Positions 8,214-17,777 of a stretch of 64,000 nucleotides of DNA are shown one piece after another. Made by a program: the position numbers and the translations under genes. The notes beneath the pieces were generated by a model. The model made no database searches. It was not told where the DNA came from and worked only from the letters and a program-made list of their open reading frames with translations. How positions within the stretch are numbered: position 1 is the stretch's first letter; every line of letters begins with the position of its first letter. Source of the DNA: Lysobacter antibioticus (GTDB taxonomy: Bacteria > Pseudomonadota > Gammaproteobacteria > Xanthomonadales > Xanthomonadaceae). The stretch is from the NCBI RefSeq assembly GCF_000731095.1, contig NZ_JMTZ01000007.1:1-64000 (forward strand). Direction: 5' to 3'.

Positions 8214-10130
8214 ATGGTCGTAATGATCGATTCGCAGCGCTACCCGCGTCTTTCCCGTATTCAGGTCCCCGCCGACCTGCGCCGGTTCCCCGAAGAGGAG
8301 CTCCCGGCGATCGCCGAGGAACTGCGCGCCTACCTGATCGAACAAGTCGCGCTGGTGGGCGGCCATTTCGGCGCCGGGCTCGGCGTGATCGAACTCACCG
8401 TGGCCTTGCACTGGCTGTACGAAACCCCGGTCGACCGACTGGTGTGGGACGTCGGCCACCAGTGCTACCCGCACAAGATCCTCACCGGCCGTCGCGACGA
8501 GATCCACACCGTCAAGCAGAAGGATGGCGTGGCGCCGTTTCCGAAGCGTGACGAATCCGATTACGACACCTTCGGCGTCGGCCACAGTTCGACCTCGATC
8601 TCGGCCGCGCTCGGCATGGCGCTCGCGCTGCAGCACGCCGGCGACGAGCGCAAGGTCGTGGCGGTGATCGGCGACGGCGCGATGACCGCCGGCATGGCCT
8701 TCGAGGCGCTGGCCCACGCCGGCGGCCTGGAAGATCCCGAGCCGAACATGCTGGTGATCCTCAACGACAACCAGATGTCGATCTCCGAGAACGTCGGCGG
8801 CGTCACCAAGATGCTCGGCCGCCTCACCAGCAGCCGCACCCTCAACGCGATCCGCGAAGGCGGCAAGAAGCTGCTCGGCGACAAGCGCAAGCCGGCCGCG
8901 AAGTTCGTGCGCCGCTGGGAAGAGCACTGGAAGGGCATGTTCGTGCCCTCGACCTTCTTCGAGGAAGTCGGCTTCCACTACACCGGCCCGATCGACGGCC
9001 ACGACCTGCCCGCGCTGCTGCACGCGATGAAGACGCTCAAGGGCCTCAAGGGCCCGCAGCTGCTCCACATCATCACCACCAAGGGCAAGGGCTACGAACT
9101 CGCCGAGGACGATCAGATCGGCTATCACGCGGTCGGCCCGTTCGACCCCGAGAAGGGCCTGATCAGCAAGCCCGGCGCGAAGAAGCCGAGCTATACCGAT
9201 ATTTTCAGCGAGTGGCTGTGCGACATGGCCGCCGCCGACGAACGCCTGCTCGGCATCACTCCGGCGATGCGCGAAGGCTCCGGCCTGGTGCGCTTCAGCA
9301 AGGAATATCCGAAGCGTTACTTCGACGTCGCCATCGCCGAGCAGCACGCGGTGACGCTGGCGGCCGGCATGGCCTGCGAAGGCGCCAAGCCGGTGGTGGC
9401 GATCTACTCCACCTTCCTGCAGCGCGGCTACGACCAATTGGTGCACGACGTCGCCATCCAGAACCTCGACGTGCTGTTCGCGATCGACCGCGGCGGCGTG
9501 GTCGGGCCGGACGGCGCGACCCACGCCGGCAACCTCGACCTGTCCTACCTGCGCTGCGTGCCGAACATGGTGGTGATGGCGCCGGCCGACGAAGACGAGT
9601 GCCGCAAGATGCTCAGCACCGGGCATCGTTACGAAGGCCCGGCGGCGGTGCGTTATCCGCGCGGCACCGGCCCCGGCGTGGCGATCCAGCCGAGCCTCGA
9701 CACCTTGCCGATCGGCAAGGCCGACCTGCGCCGCAGCGGCTCGCGCGTCGCCCTGCTCGCGTTCGGCGCGATCGTGCCAGCGGCCGAACAGGTCGGCGCC
9801 GAACTCGGCCTGACCGTGGTCAACATGCGCTTCGTCAAACCGCTCGACCGCGCCCTGATCCTGGAACTGGCCAAGACCCACGAAGGCTTCGTCACCCTCG
9901 AGGACAACGTGGTCGCCGGCGGCGCCGGCAGCGGCGTGGCCGAATTGCTCGCAGCCGAAGGCATCGTCCTGCCGATCCTCCACCTGGGCCTGCCCGACGA
10001 ATTCCAGCACCACGCCAGCCGCGAGCAACTGCTCGCCGAAGCGGGACTGGATGCGGCCTCGATCCGCGCCTCGATCCTGCGCCGCTGGCCGCAGATGAGC
10101 GCGGCACCAGTGCAGACGGCGATCGGGTGA
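8214..10130 (+). CDS. dxs: 1-deoxy-D-xylulose-5-phosphate synthase
   Basis: Encodes 638 residues, the usual length. It condenses pyruvate with glyceraldehyde 3-phosphate to DXP, the first step of the MEP isoprenoid pathway and a precursor for thiamine and pyridoxal. Motifs are [17 protein letters not shown], the TPP/Mg site [20 protein letters not shown] with LNDNQMSIS, and the transketolase pyrimidine domain [18 protein letters not shown] transketolase C-terminal domain follows. The start at 8214 has GAAG upstream; an ATG at 8223 is also possible. The stop overlaps the GTG of the next gene. No other MEP gene is nearby. Confidence 0.97.
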   Translation: MVVMIDSQRYPRLSRIQVPADLRRFPEEELPAIAEELRAYLIEQVALVGGHFGAGLGVIELTVALHWLYETPVDRLVWDVGHQCYPHKILTGRRDEIHTVKQKDGVAPFPKRDESDYDTFGVGHSSTSISAALGMALALQHAGDERKVVAVIGDGAMTAGMAFEALAHAGGLEDPEPNMLVILNDNQMSISENVGGVTKMLGRLTSSRTLNAIREGGKKLLGDKRKPAAKFVRRWEEHWKGMFVPSTFFEEVGFHYTGPIDGHDLPALLHAMKTLKGLKGPQLLHIITTKGKGYELAEDDQIGYHAVGPFDPEKGLISKPGAKKPSYTDIFSEWLCDMAAADERLLGITPAMREGSGLVRFSKEYPKRYFDVAIAEQHAVTLAAGMACEGAKPVVAIYSTFLQRGYDQLVHDVAIQNLDVLFAIDRGGVVGPDGATHAGNLDLSYLRCVPNMVVMAPADEDECRKMLSTGHRYEGPAAVRYPRGTGPGVAIQPSLDTLPIGKADLRRSGSRVALLAFGAIVPAAEQVGAELGLTVVNMRFVKPLDRALILELAKTHEGFVTLEDNVVAGGAGSGVAELLAAEGIVLPILHLGLPDEFQHHASREQLLAEAGLDAASIRASILRRWPQMSAAPVQTAIG

Positions 10131-10789
10131 TCGCGTCGAACAGAGCCAGCTTGGTGCGTAGCGCTAAAGCTGGCTTGTCTCTGGTGAGCCTCGCAGCTGT
10201 CTGCACCTCATCGGCCTCGGGCGCGACATCCGATTACGACCATTTGTACGCGCGCGTCTCGCATTCCTGCGATGCGCCCTATTCGCTTCAGGTCACCCTG
10301 AGCAACCCAGGCAAGAACGATATCCAAGTGATGCCGGGCGGCTTGCCCTGGTCCACGAATGCGAACCACATTCGCATCCGCGGCTATGAAGTACAGCGTG
10401 GACAAGCTGCGAAGCGCCTGCCTGTCATAAGGATCATCGACGACCCGATGCGCACCGACGGCGAGGTCATTCCCGCACGCAGTTCGTTATCGGGCGAGGT
10501 CGAATTGCGTTATTCGTTCGAGTACGTCGGCTTCGACGACTTGAGCAAGATTCCGGTCCTGATCAAGATCGATTTCCCCATGCCATCGACTTATCCCGGG
10601 CCGCCGCAGTTCGAGCACCGAGTTCACAACGTCGTCGTACACGGGCCTTCGATTGAACTGTATGTCCCCGCACGCCGCCGCTTCGGCACGCCGTGCCCGG
10701 TATTCACAGTGCTGCCAGGATCATCCGGCAAAGTAGTCGACCGCAGCCGACCTACCCCATCCAAACCGGCATCAGCACCAGCGCGCTGA
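10127..10789 (+). CDS. Exported protein of unknown function coupled to dxs
   Basis: Encodes 220 residues from a GTG that overlaps the dxs stop (GTGA), which suggests translational coupling. Residues about 10-35 ([20 protein letters not shown], then ASGA) form a signal peptide. The mature part is beta-rich: [39 protein letters not shown]. It resembles an immunoglobulin-like periplasmic domain. The C-terminus is basic and Pro-rich. No family recognised and no evident link to isoprenoid synthesis. The last 38 bases overlap, in antisense, the end of the convergent DUF3325 gene. Confidence 0.68.
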   Translation: MIASNRASLVRSAKAGLSLVSLAAVCTSSASGATSDYDHLYARVSHSCDAPYSLQVTLSNPGKNDIQVMPGGLPWSTNANHIRIRGYEVQRGQAAKRLPVIRIIDDPMRTDGEVIPARSSLSGEVELRYSFEYVGFDDLSKIPVLIKIDFPMPSTYPGPPQFEHRVHNVVVHGPSIELYVPARRRFGTPCPVFTVLPGSSGKVVDRSRPTPSKPASAPAR

Positions 10790-11084
10790 GCACGCTGGCG
10801 ATGGCGATGCGGGTGCTCGCGCGCGGCGCGAGCGTCATCAACAAGGTCCAGGCCAGCGCCGACAGCATCAGCGCCGCGCACCAGAATACCGGCCCCTGCG
10901 ACCAGCCCCAGCCGGTAACGAACAGGGCGAAGTCGAGCACGAGCAAACACCAACCGGCCGCGCGCAGCCAACGGCCGCGGCGCGGGTCGAACGCACGCGC
11001 GAACAACTGCCGGTGATGCTTCTCGAGTCCGAGACTGAGCAGACACCAGGCCGCGACACCGAGACTGAAACCCAACCACAGCAT
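10752..11084 (-). CDS. DUF3325 small membrane protein
   Basis: Encodes 110 residues with three hydrophobic segments: MLWLGFSLGVAAWCLLSLGL, AAGWCLLVLDFALFVTGWGW and FWCAALMLSALAWTLLMTLA. A basic loop (RAFDPRRGRWLR) lies between the first two. This is the DUF3325 pattern, a small protein usually found beside PepSY and DUF3649 genes in iron-uptake operons. I chose the ATG at 11084 because GAGGAG precedes it. It is the last gene of a three-gene operon that starts with DUF3649 at 13030. Function unknown, presumably in inner-membrane steps of siderophore-iron use. Confidence 0.85.
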   Translation of the reverse strand: MLWLGFSLGVAAWCLLSLGLEKHHRQLFARAFDPRRGRWLRAAGWCLLVLDFALFVTGWGWSQGPVFWCAALMLSALAWTLLMTLAPRASTRIAIASVLSALVLMPVWMG

Positions 11085-11094
11085 GCGACGCTCC

Positions 11095-12675
11095 TCAGTG
11101 ATCGGCCACGGCCGTTTCGTCGACCACGGCATCGCCACGCGCCGCGCGGCCGCGCCCCGGACGCGCCGGCGCCGGCTGGCGCGCCTTGGCGAACGAATGC
11201 CGGGCGAGCCAGGCGAAACCGAGGCACAAACCGAGCGCGGTCAGGTCGACGCCGGCCAGGGCCCAGTCGCCGCGCGCGATCGTCGCGAACACATGGCTCC
11301 GTGGCGACGTCGCCAGGTTGACCAGCGGAATCAGCGCGCAGGCGACGGCGTTGAGGGCGAAGAAATGGCCCCAGCCACGGCTGCGCACCGCCGGGATCGC
11401 GGCGTACAACGAGGCCAGGATCCAGACCGCGCAGAACACGCCGATCTCCCAGCTTGCGCGTTCCGCCGTCGTGGCCGGGATCAAGCGATTGGCGATCAAC
11501 ATCGCCGCGCTCGCCAGCGGCATGCCGCCGACCACGCCGAGATTCAGCGCCTGCACCAGCCCATAGCCCGACCAGCCGCCGGCTTCGGCGACCTTCTTCG
11601 CGCGCTTGGCGACCCAGACTTGCATACCGCTGGCGATCATCACGCAACCGGCCAGGCCGAGCACGAAGTACAGCCAACGCAAGGCGCTACCGCCCCACTG
11701 CGCCATGTGCAGGCCGCCGAGGAAGGTATAGGTCTTATAGCCGGACTTGAACGCGCCCGACTCGTGCAACAGCTTGCCGTCGTTGGCGTCGTAAAAGACC
11801 TGGTCGAAATTCCACGCCACCGCACGGCTGTGATCGCCGCCGAACGAGATCGTCGCGCTGGTGTCGTCCGGGTGGTGCACGCTGACCCAGGAGATCGGCT
11901 GGCCCAGGCGTTCGCGCGCGTCGGCGATCAACTTGTCGATCGGATAGATCGACTTCAGCGGCTGGTGCGTTTCCGGGCGCTCGTAACTGTCGCTGGCTTC
12001 GACATAGAACTTCTCGACGTCGCCGTCGTAGGCCGCGAGCAGCCCGGCCGGCATGTAGTTGGCGACGAAGATCGCCACGCCGGTGTAGGCGATCATCAGA
12101 TGGAACGGCAGGCCGAGCACGCCGGTGAGGTTGTGGCCGTCGAGCCAGGCGCGCTGTCCGCCGCTGGCGGGGCGGAAGGTGAAAAAATCCTTGAAGATGC
12201 GCTTGTGGATCACGATGCCGGTCAGGATCGCGATCAGCATGAACATGCCGGCGATGCCGACGATGTACATGCCCCAGGTTTCCGAATGCAGGTTGTAGTG
12301 CAAGGTGAAGAAGAACTCGCCGCCGGCGGTTTCCGGTATCGCCTGGCCGGTGCTGGTGTCGATGCTGATCGCGTCGTGCGGGCCGGCGTCGTAATACACC
12401 GCCGATTGCAGCGCCGGGCTGCGCTCGCTCGGCAAGGTCACGTAATAGGCGTGCGGATGCGGCTTGGCGATGCCCTGCAGGCCTTCGATAGTCCGGCTCA
12501 GGTCGATGTTCGCGACCGGGGTCTTGCCGTGCAGCGCCGGCTGCATCCAGTGCGTCAGTTCTTTGTCGAAGCAGGCGATGGTGCCGCCGACGAAAATCAC
12601 GAACAGCAGCCAGCCGATCACCAGACCGGCCCAGGTATGCAGCCAGGCCATCGCCTGCGAGAAGGTGTTCTTCAT
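11095..12675 (-). CDS. PepSY-domain membrane protein (siderophore-iron reductase-like)
   Basis: Encodes 526 residues. The start is typical of PepSY-associated TM proteins: an N-terminal helix preceded by AMAWLHTWAGLVIGW with a conserved His, then the periplasmic PepSY-like part, then the GMYIVGIAGMFMLIAILTG helix and HNLTGVLGLPFHLMIAYTG. Several more helices follow, with an Arg/Ala-rich cytoplasmic tail. Conserved His residues in the helices probably bind heme. Family members (FsrB/PiuB-like) are thought to reduce ferric siderophores at the inner membrane. It sits between DUF3649 (gap 10 bases) and DUF3325 (gap 10 bases) in an operon with a Fur-like box upstream. No TonB receptor is adjacent. 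Confidence 0.88.
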   Translation of the reverse strand: MKNTFSQAMAWLHTWAGLVIGWLLFVIFVGGTIACFDKELTHWMQPALHGKTPVANIDLSRTIEGLQGIAKPHPHAYYVTLPSERSPALQSAVYYDAGPHDAISIDTSTGQAIPETAGGEFFFTLHYNLHSETWGMYIVGIAGMFMLIAILTGIVIHKRIFKDFFTFRPASGGQRAWLDGHNLTGVLGLPFHLMIAYTGVAIFVANYMPAGLLAAYDGDVEKFYVEASDSYERPETHQPLKSIYPIDKLIADARERLGQPISWVSVHHPDDTSATISFGGDHSRAVAWNFDQVFYDANDGKLLHESGAFKSGYKTYTFLGGLHMAQWGGSALRWLYFVLGLAGCVMIASGMQVWVAKRAKKVAEAGGWSGYGLVQALNLGVVGGMPLASAAMLIANRLIPATTAERASWEIGVFCAVWILASLYAAIPAVRSRGWGHFFALNAVACALIPLVNLATSPRSHVFATIARGDWALAGVDLTALGLCLGFAWLARHSFAKARQPAPARPGRGRAARGDAVVDETAVADH

Positions 12676-12685
12676 GCGCGCGGGC

Positions 12686-13030
12686 TCACGGTCGGGCACC
12701 GAATTCGGGGAACAACGCGGCGATGCCGTACAAGGCGATCGCCCATAGCGCCGGCGCCCAGCACGCACGCCAGGGCGTGCGCGCGGCGAAGGCGTACATC
12801 GCGACGCCGCACCAGACGAAGAAACACAGCAGGCTTGCGGTAACGACCCGATCGTTACGCCCCAGCGGCAACACCAGGGTCAGGAAGGCGGTCGAGGCGT
12901 AGGCGACGGCGTAGCCGATCGCGAAGGCGGCGAATGCGCGCACCGCGACTTCGCCGCGATAGCGCCACGACAAGGTCGGGCGTGGCTTGCGGGCGGGCAC
13001 GGAAGCCGCAGGAGCGAAGGTCTGGGTCAT
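12686..13030 (-). CDS. DUF3649 membrane protein
   Basis: Encodes 114 residues. A basic N-terminus (PARKPRPTLSWRYRGEVAVR) precedes three hydrophobic segments: AFAAFAIGYAVAYASTAFLT, VVTASLLCFFVWCGVAMYAF and WAPALWAIALYGIAALF. This matches DUF3649, whose members lie upstream of PepSY proteins in iron-regulated operons. It is the first gene of the operon with the PepSY and DUF3325 genes, and its upstream region carries a Fur-like box about 100 bases before the ATG. Exact role unknown. Confidence 0.85.
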   Translation of the reverse strand: MTQTFAPAASVPARKPRPTLSWRYRGEVAVRAFAAFAIGYAVAYASTAFLTLVLPLGRNDRVVTASLLCFFVWCGVAMYAFAARTPWRACWAPALWAIALYGIAALFPEFGARP

Positions 13031-13131
13031 ACGCGGATCATGGCCTGGCCGGTCCCCGCGGCACTCCGGCCGGATGGATGGCGAAGCGTGCTCGGAGCGT
13101 GCTTGTAATGGGGCGAGCTGCCAGTCTAATT

Positions 13132-13150
13132 GGCAATGGTTCTCATTTGC
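13132..13150 (-). promoter_or_regulatory. Candidate Fur box
   Basis: On the minus strand GCAAATGAGAACCATTGCC matches 13 of 19 positions of the Fur consensus GATAATGATAATCATTATC, including the central AATGA-A-CATT dyad. It lies about 100 bases upstream of the DUF3649-PepSY-DUF3325 operon, a type that is often iron-repressed. A role in repression under iron-replete conditions is inference. Confidence 0.65.
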
Positions 13151-13392
13151 AAACCACTCGCATCGCGCCGCATCCTGCCGGGCGCTCCACCCCGCCGTGC
13201 TGGCAAGTCGTGACCAAGTCATGGCCGCGCCGTGGCCGAGCGGTCGCTCGACCGAGCTTGCGAACCGGCGCAGTCGCGCACCGGCGCACAGTCCGTACAA
13301 GTCCAATACAACTCTGACCCACAGTCCGCCCCCGGGACCGGCTACGATCCCGGCTTCCGCTGAGTCCCATCCCCCGCTCAGGAGCGTCACGG

Positions 13393-14400
13393 ATGCGTCG
13401 TGCCCTTTTTGCCGTACTGCTGTTGGCCTCCACCGCCCTCGCCCAGCCCGCTGCCCACGCCCAGCAGGCCGCGCCGCCGGCCGGCGACATCCGCGATCTC
13501 GACACCCTGGTCGTCACCGGCGAGCAGCCCGGGCCGGGCATGTGGAAGGTCGTGCGCGGCGGCCACGTGCTTTGGATCCTCGGCACCCTGAGCCCGCTGC
13601 CGAAGGACATGACCTGGCTGTCGCGCGATGTCGAAGCGGCGATCGCCGAGTCGGAGGAAGTGATCGCCCCGCCCTCGGTCAACTTCGGCACCGAGCTCGG
13701 CATGCTGCGCACGATGATGCTGATCCCGACCGCGCTGAAGGCGCGCAAGAATCCCGACGGCAAGACCTTGCAGGAAATCGTCCCGGCCGACCTCTATGCG
13801 CGCTGGCTGACGCTCAAGGCGCGCTACATCGGCCGCGACGGCGGCGTCGAGAAATGGCGGCCGATCTTCGCCGCGCAGGAACTCTACGAAGCGGCGATCC
13901 GCCAGTCCGGGATGACGCTCAAAGGCGTGGTCCAGCCGGTGGTCGAGAAGACAGCGAAGCAACATGGCGTGCCGATCGTCGAGGCCCGGGTCACGGTCAA
14001 GATCGAAGACCCGAAGGCTGCGCTCAAGGAGTTCTCGGCCAGCGCGCTCGACGACCGCGAGTGCTTCGCCAAGACCTTGTCGCGCATCGAAGGCGACCTG
14101 GAGTCGATGCGCGCACGCGGCAACGCCTGGGCGGTCGGCGACATCGCCAGCCTGCGCACCCTGCCGCAAGGCGATCAATACCGCACCTGCCTGGAAGCCC
14201 TGGCCACCACCGGCGTCGCCAAACGCCTGGGGTTCGGCGATCTGCGCGAGCGCGTCACCGCGACCTGGCTCGAACGCGCGCAAGACTCGCTGGCGAAGAA
14301 CCGCAGCACCTTCGCGACCTTGCCGGTGTCGGACCTGCTCGAACGCGGCGGCCTGCTCGACCGTCTGCGCGAACAGGGCTATACCGTCGAAGATCCCTGA
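13393..14400 (+). CDS. TraB/GumN family protein
   Basis: Encodes 335 residues with a signal peptide (MRRALFAVLLLASTALAQ, cleavage near AHA-QQ). The TraB/GumN fold begins with WKVVRGGHVLWILGTLSPLP. In many members the motif after GT is IH or LH; here it is LS. Later elements are a conserved acidic helix (AAIAESEEVI) and ARGNAWAVGDI near residue 240. TraB-type domains are proposed metalloproteases related to Tiki, but the reaction of this subgroup is not established. AGGAG precedes the ATG. It is a single gene, convergent with the dikinase gene. GumN itself is linked to xanthan clusters, but no gum genes lie here. Confidence 0.8.
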   Translation: MRRALFAVLLLASTALAQPAAHAQQAAPPAGDIRDLDTLVVTGEQPGPGMWKVVRGGHVLWILGTLSPLPKDMTWLSRDVEAAIAESEEVIAPPSVNFGTELGMLRTMMLIPTALKARKNPDGKTLQEIVPADLYARWLTLKARYIGRDGGVEKWRPIFAAQELYEAAIRQSGMTLKGVVQPVVEKTAKQHGVPIVEARVTVKIEDPKAALKEFSASALDDRECFAKTLSRIEGDLESMRARGNAWAVGDIASLRTLPQGDQYRTCLEALATTGVAKRLGFGDLRERVTATWLERAQDSLAKNRSTFATLPVSDLLERGGLLDRLREQGYTVEDP

Positions 14401-14435
14401 GCGGCAGCAATCGAACCCTTGCGCCGCCTACGCGG

Positions 14436-16991
14436 TCAATCGCGCAGGCGGCGCACCCGGCCTCGATGGCCGTCGACTTCGATGCGCTCGCCTTCGCTCA
14501 GCTCGCCGAGAATGCCGGGCAGGTTCGCTACCGCCGGAATGCCGAACTCGCGCGCGACGATCGCGCCGTGGGACAAGTAGCCGCCGGTCTCCATCACCAG
14601 CGCGCCGGCCTTGAGGAACAACGGCGTCCAGGCCGGATCGGTACTGGGCGCGATCAGCACATCGCCGGTTTCGAGCGCACCCGCCTCGCGCGGGTCGCGG
14701 ACGATGCGCGCCCGCCCGCTGGCGCGCCCGGCGCCGATCGGCGTGCCGAACCAGGCCCCGTCCTCCGCCTCGTACACCGCCCTCGCAGTGCTCTGCGCCG
14801 CAATCGCCGCGAATTCGCCGTGTTCGACCACCACTTCGGGTTCGGCCGTCGCTGCCCAGCGCAGGCGCATCGCACGACGTTCGTCGGCGCGGGCCTTGGC
14901 ATGACGTAGGCCGAGCCGGCCTTCGGCTACGGCGCACAGCTCCTCGGCGGTCAGATCGAAGACTTCGTCGGCCTGTCCGAAACCACCGTCGCTGCACAGG
15001 CGCTCGCCCAGCTTCATGGCGAGACGGCGTATCGCCTCGAAGTAAGCCATCAAGGCGCTGCGTGCGGCCTCGCGCTGGTTGCAATCGACGATGGCGCTGC
15101 GCAACAGGTGACGGATCAACGGCCGCAGCCAGGCCGGTGTGCACGCGCTCAGACGCTGCCAGGCCTGCGCCGAAATCTCGCGCTGGCGCTGTCGCAAGGC
15201 CTCGGCGTCGCGTCCGACCAGGGACGCCACCATGTCGAGCAGATAATCCGGTTGCTCGCGCCAACGCGGCTGGCGCAGATAACTCTCGGCCACCGCGCGG
15301 TGGCCGTAGCGTTCGAGAAAGCCGGCGAATTCGCGGCGGAATGCGCTGTTCTCCGGCAACTGCACCGACCACTGCCCACTGTCGCGCCCAGCGCCGCGCA
15401 GCCACGCCAATGCGGCTTCGTCTCCGGCCGCGACCTGCGCCAACGCGATCAGGTCGTAGCCTTGTTGCGCGGTCACGCTCGCCTCGCCGCCGGCCATCAA
15501 CGCCGCCGTCAGCGCCTGCCCTTCGCCGGGACAACGTTTGTCGACCAGGTCGACGAGGGTGGTCAAGGTGCCGCCCGCCGAACCTTGCAGGAAGAACAGT
15601 TCGTCCGAGGCGCGCACCTGCGCGACCTGGTGGCGCAATAGCGCGGCGAGCCCGCGATTGCCCTGCGACAAGTCCTGTTCGCGCCAGGCGCGCGCCTGCT
15701 CGCGCGCACGGGCCAGGTCCGCCGCCGCGTCGCGGCGTTTCTTCAGCGAGCGCCGCATGAAGCGCAACAAACGTCCGCCGCGTTGCGCGCGTGCGCGCCA
15801 CGACGGCGCCGGCACCGCAATCGTCCCCTGGCTGCCGCCGAGCAAGGCGTTGATCGCCGCGGGCGCGATGCCGTAGGCGTCATGGCCCTCCCATTGGATC
15901 AACGACGCCTCCAGATAGACCCGGCCGTGATGCAGGCTGGCGTGGGCGACGCCGGGCAGTACCCGATAACCGCCGAGTTCGTAACCGAGCGTCAACATGC
16001 GATCGGCAGCGATCGCATACAACGACCAGTCCATCGCCGACAGCGGCTCGGGCAGGATTTCCTTGGTGTTGCCGCGCGTCCACAGGCTCGGCTGCTGCGA
16101 CAGCGCCGGATAGGTATGGCGCGCGCTCGCTGTGACCGGTCGTGCCTGCACGATCCAGAAACGTTCGCCATCCCAGACCCACTCGACGTCGAAGCGCGGC
16201 CGGGCGAAATCCAGCGCTGCCGCGGCATCGCGTGCAAGCGCGGCGATCTCCAGGGCGCCCGCCGCGGTCAGCACCGCGCGCTGGGCCAACTCGCGCGGGG
16301 TCTCGGCCAGTTCCGTGCCGCCGTCGGCGCGTTCGCGCGTTTGTTGGCGCTTGGCGCCGATGCGTTGCTCGATCGGCTCCAGGCCGTCGTCGATGCGCCG
16401 CACTTGCAGGCGGTATTCGTCGACGTCGGCATGACCGCCGACCAGGGCCTCGCCGAGCCCCCAATGCGCATTGATCAGCACGCGGTCGTCGCGGCCGGAC
16501 AGCGGGTCGCAGGTGAAGACCACCCCGGAAGCGACCGCAGGCAACAGCGGCATGATCACCACCGCCATCGCCGTGTCGTCGGCCGCGAAGCCGAAACGTT
16601 CGCGATAAGCGACCGCTGCAGGCTCGCGCGCCGAATCCCATACCGAGACGATCGCGGTGGCGAGCGCCTGCGCGCCGCGGACGTTGAGGCAGGAGCGATG
16701 CAGGCCGGCGAACGAAGCGCGCGCCGAATCCTCCTGCGGCGCCGACGAACGCACCGCGAGTGCGCGCTCGCCCCAACCGCGGGCGTGTATTTCCTCAAGA
16801 ATGGATGCCAGCAATTCCGGCGGCACCGAGCCGTCCTCGGCCCGTTCGCGGCTGGCCGCGGCAGCGATCACCAGGCCCTCCGGCACCGGCAATCCCAACG
16901 TCGCCATCCGGCCGAGTTGCCAGCCTTTGCCGCCGGCCTGCGCAGGCCCGGCCTCGGCCGCGGCCGGCCAGTCCAGCAACGCGGCGCTCAT
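14436..16991 (-). CDS. PEP-synthase/rifampin-phosphotransferase-like dikinase
   Basis: Encodes 851 residues. The N-terminal ~300 residues form a PPDK/PEP-synthase ATP-grasp domain: GGKGWQLGRMATLGLPVPEG, then AVRSSAPQEDSARASFAGLH, then VFTCDPLSG. The middle is a large helical domain that starts with WTRGNTKEILPEPLSAMDW. The C-terminus is a swivelling PEP-utiliser domain with the phosphohistidine motif GGYLSHGAIVAREFGIPAV. This order and length match rifampin phosphotransferase (about 865 residues) better than PEP synthase, whose C-terminal TIM barrel is missing. It probably transfers phosphate from ATP via His to a small-molecule substrate; rifamycin is only a guess. Its ATG overlaps the tetR stop (ATGA), so the pair is co-translated. 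Confidence 0.82.
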   Translation of the reverse strand: MSAALLDWPAAAEAGPAQAGGKGWQLGRMATLGLPVPEGLVIAAAASRERAEDGSVPPELLASILEEIHARGWGERALAVRSSAPQEDSARASFAGLHRSCLNVRGAQALATAIVSVWDSAREPAAVAYRERFGFAADDTAMAVVIMPLLPAVASGVVFTCDPLSGRDDRVLINAHWGLGEALVGGHADVDEYRLQVRRIDDGLEPIEQRIGAKRQQTRERADGGTELAETPRELAQRAVLTAAGALEIAALARDAAAALDFARPRFDVEWVWDGERFWIVQARPVTASARHTYPALSQQPSLWTRGNTKEILPEPLSAMDWSLYAIAADRMLTLGYELGGYRVLPGVAHASLHHGRVYLEASLIQWEGHDAYGIAPAAINALLGGSQGTIAVPAPSWRARAQRGGRLLRFMRRSLKKRRDAAADLARAREQARAWREQDLSQGNRGLAALLRHQVAQVRASDELFFLQGSAGGTLTTLVDLVDKRCPGEGQALTAALMAGGEASVTAQQGYDLIALAQVAAGDEAALAWLRGAGRDSGQWSVQLPENSAFRREFAGFLERYGHRAVAESYLRQPRWREQPDYLLDMVASLVGRDAEALRQRQREISAQAWQRLSACTPAWLRPLIRHLLRSAIVDCNQREAARSALMAYFEAIRRLAMKLGERLCSDGGFGQADEVFDLTAEELCAVAEGRLGLRHAKARADERRAMRLRWAATAEPEVVVEHGEFAAIAAQSTARAVYEAEDGAWFGTPIGAGRASGRARIVRDPREAGALETGDVLIAPSTDPAWTPLFLKAGALVMETGGYLSHGAIVAREFGIPAVANLPGILGELSEGERIEVDGHRGRVRRLRD

Positions 16992-17668
16992 CGCGATTTC
17001 CGCACGCCGACCGGACGGCTCGCACCATGCACGAAGACATCGACGATCGCGGCGAATTCGTTTTCCAGATCGCCGTCCGCGCTCGCCAGCCAGCGCATCA
17101 GCGCGGCGAGATGCAGATGCTGCAGCAAGCTCGCCAGGTGCGCCGGCGACAAATCGTCGCGCAGTTCGCCGCGGCCCTGCCCGGCGGCGATCAAGGCCTC
17201 GAACAAACGCTCCATGCCGCTGCGTTCGCCCTCGTCGTCGCGCGCACGCGCCGCGGCGTCGACCTGCCGGAAACGGAAGCGCAGGTAATGCGGCAGATAC
17301 GCGCGCCGCCCCTGGTACCACTGCGCCGAGGCCTCCAGCCAGCGCGACAGGCGCGAAACGAAGCCGGCGGGCTCGCGGACGCTGTCGCTCGGCCCCTCCA
17401 TGGCGCCCATGGCCGAGGCCAGCTCGCCATGGAACTGATGCGCCAGCAAGGCCTCTTTGACCGGAAAGTGGTTGTAAAGCGTGCCCTTGGCCACGTCGGC
17501 GGCGTCGGCGATCTGCTCCATCGTCACCGCTTCGAAGCCGCGCGCCTCGAACAAACCGAACGCGGTCGCGGCGAGATGGTCGAGGGTCTGGTTGCGCTTG
17601 CGCTCGCGGCGGCCGGGCTCCGCTGCAGGTTCGCGCACGGGTTCGGGCTGCAGTCTGGGAACGGGCAT
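16988..17668 (-). CDS. TetR-family transcriptional regulator
   Basis: Encodes 226 residues. The N-terminal helix-turn-helix spans about residues 26-72: TLDHLAATAFGLFEARGFEA, then VTMEQIADAADVAKGTLYNH, then FPVKEALLAH. The ligand-binding part is helical and variable. A sigma-70-like promoter with AT-rich direct repeats lies just upstream, so autoregulation is likely. The stop codon overlaps the start of the dikinase gene, which implies that this regulator controls that enzyme, with the enzyme's substrate a plausible inducer. DUF1275 is the next gene upstream, separated by 109 bases. Confidence 0.92.
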   Translation of the reverse strand: MPVPRLQPEPVREPAAEPGRRERKRNQTLDHLAATAFGLFEARGFEAVTMEQIADAADVAKGTLYNHFPVKEALLAHQFHGELASAMGAMEGPSDSVREPAGFVSRLSRWLEASAQWYQGRRAYLPHYLRFRFRQVDAAARARDDEGERSGMERLFEALIAAGQGRGELRDDLSPAHLASLLQHLHLAALMRWLASADGDLENEFAAIVDVFVHGASRPVGVRKSR

Positions 17669-17694
17669 GGCCTTGACCTTGGTGAACTAAGGAC

Positions 17695-17725
17695 AATTTT
17701 ATACATCGTTCAATTTTAATGACAA
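17695..17725 (-). promoter_or_regulatory. Promoter of the tetR-dikinase operon with direct repeats
   Basis: On the minus strand TTGTCA (17720-17725) and TATAAA (17698-17703) are spaced by 16 bases, close to sigma-70 consensus. In the same patch the octamer CAATTTTA occurs twice on the plus strand (17695-17702 and 17711-17718), one copy overlapping the -10 box. This placement suits autorepression by TetR, though most TetR operators are palindromic. The patch is markedly AT-rich against its surroundings. Confidence 0.55.
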
Positions 17726-17777
17726 GCCCTGGCCGCGGCGCCAGGACGACAGGCCGGCAACCCGCCGGACGCCTCGC

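Noticed and set aside
13393..14400. Reading the TraB/GumN gene as part of a xanthan (gum) cluster
   Set aside because: No glycosyltransferase or other gum gene lies nearby; GumN homologues are widespread outside such clusters.
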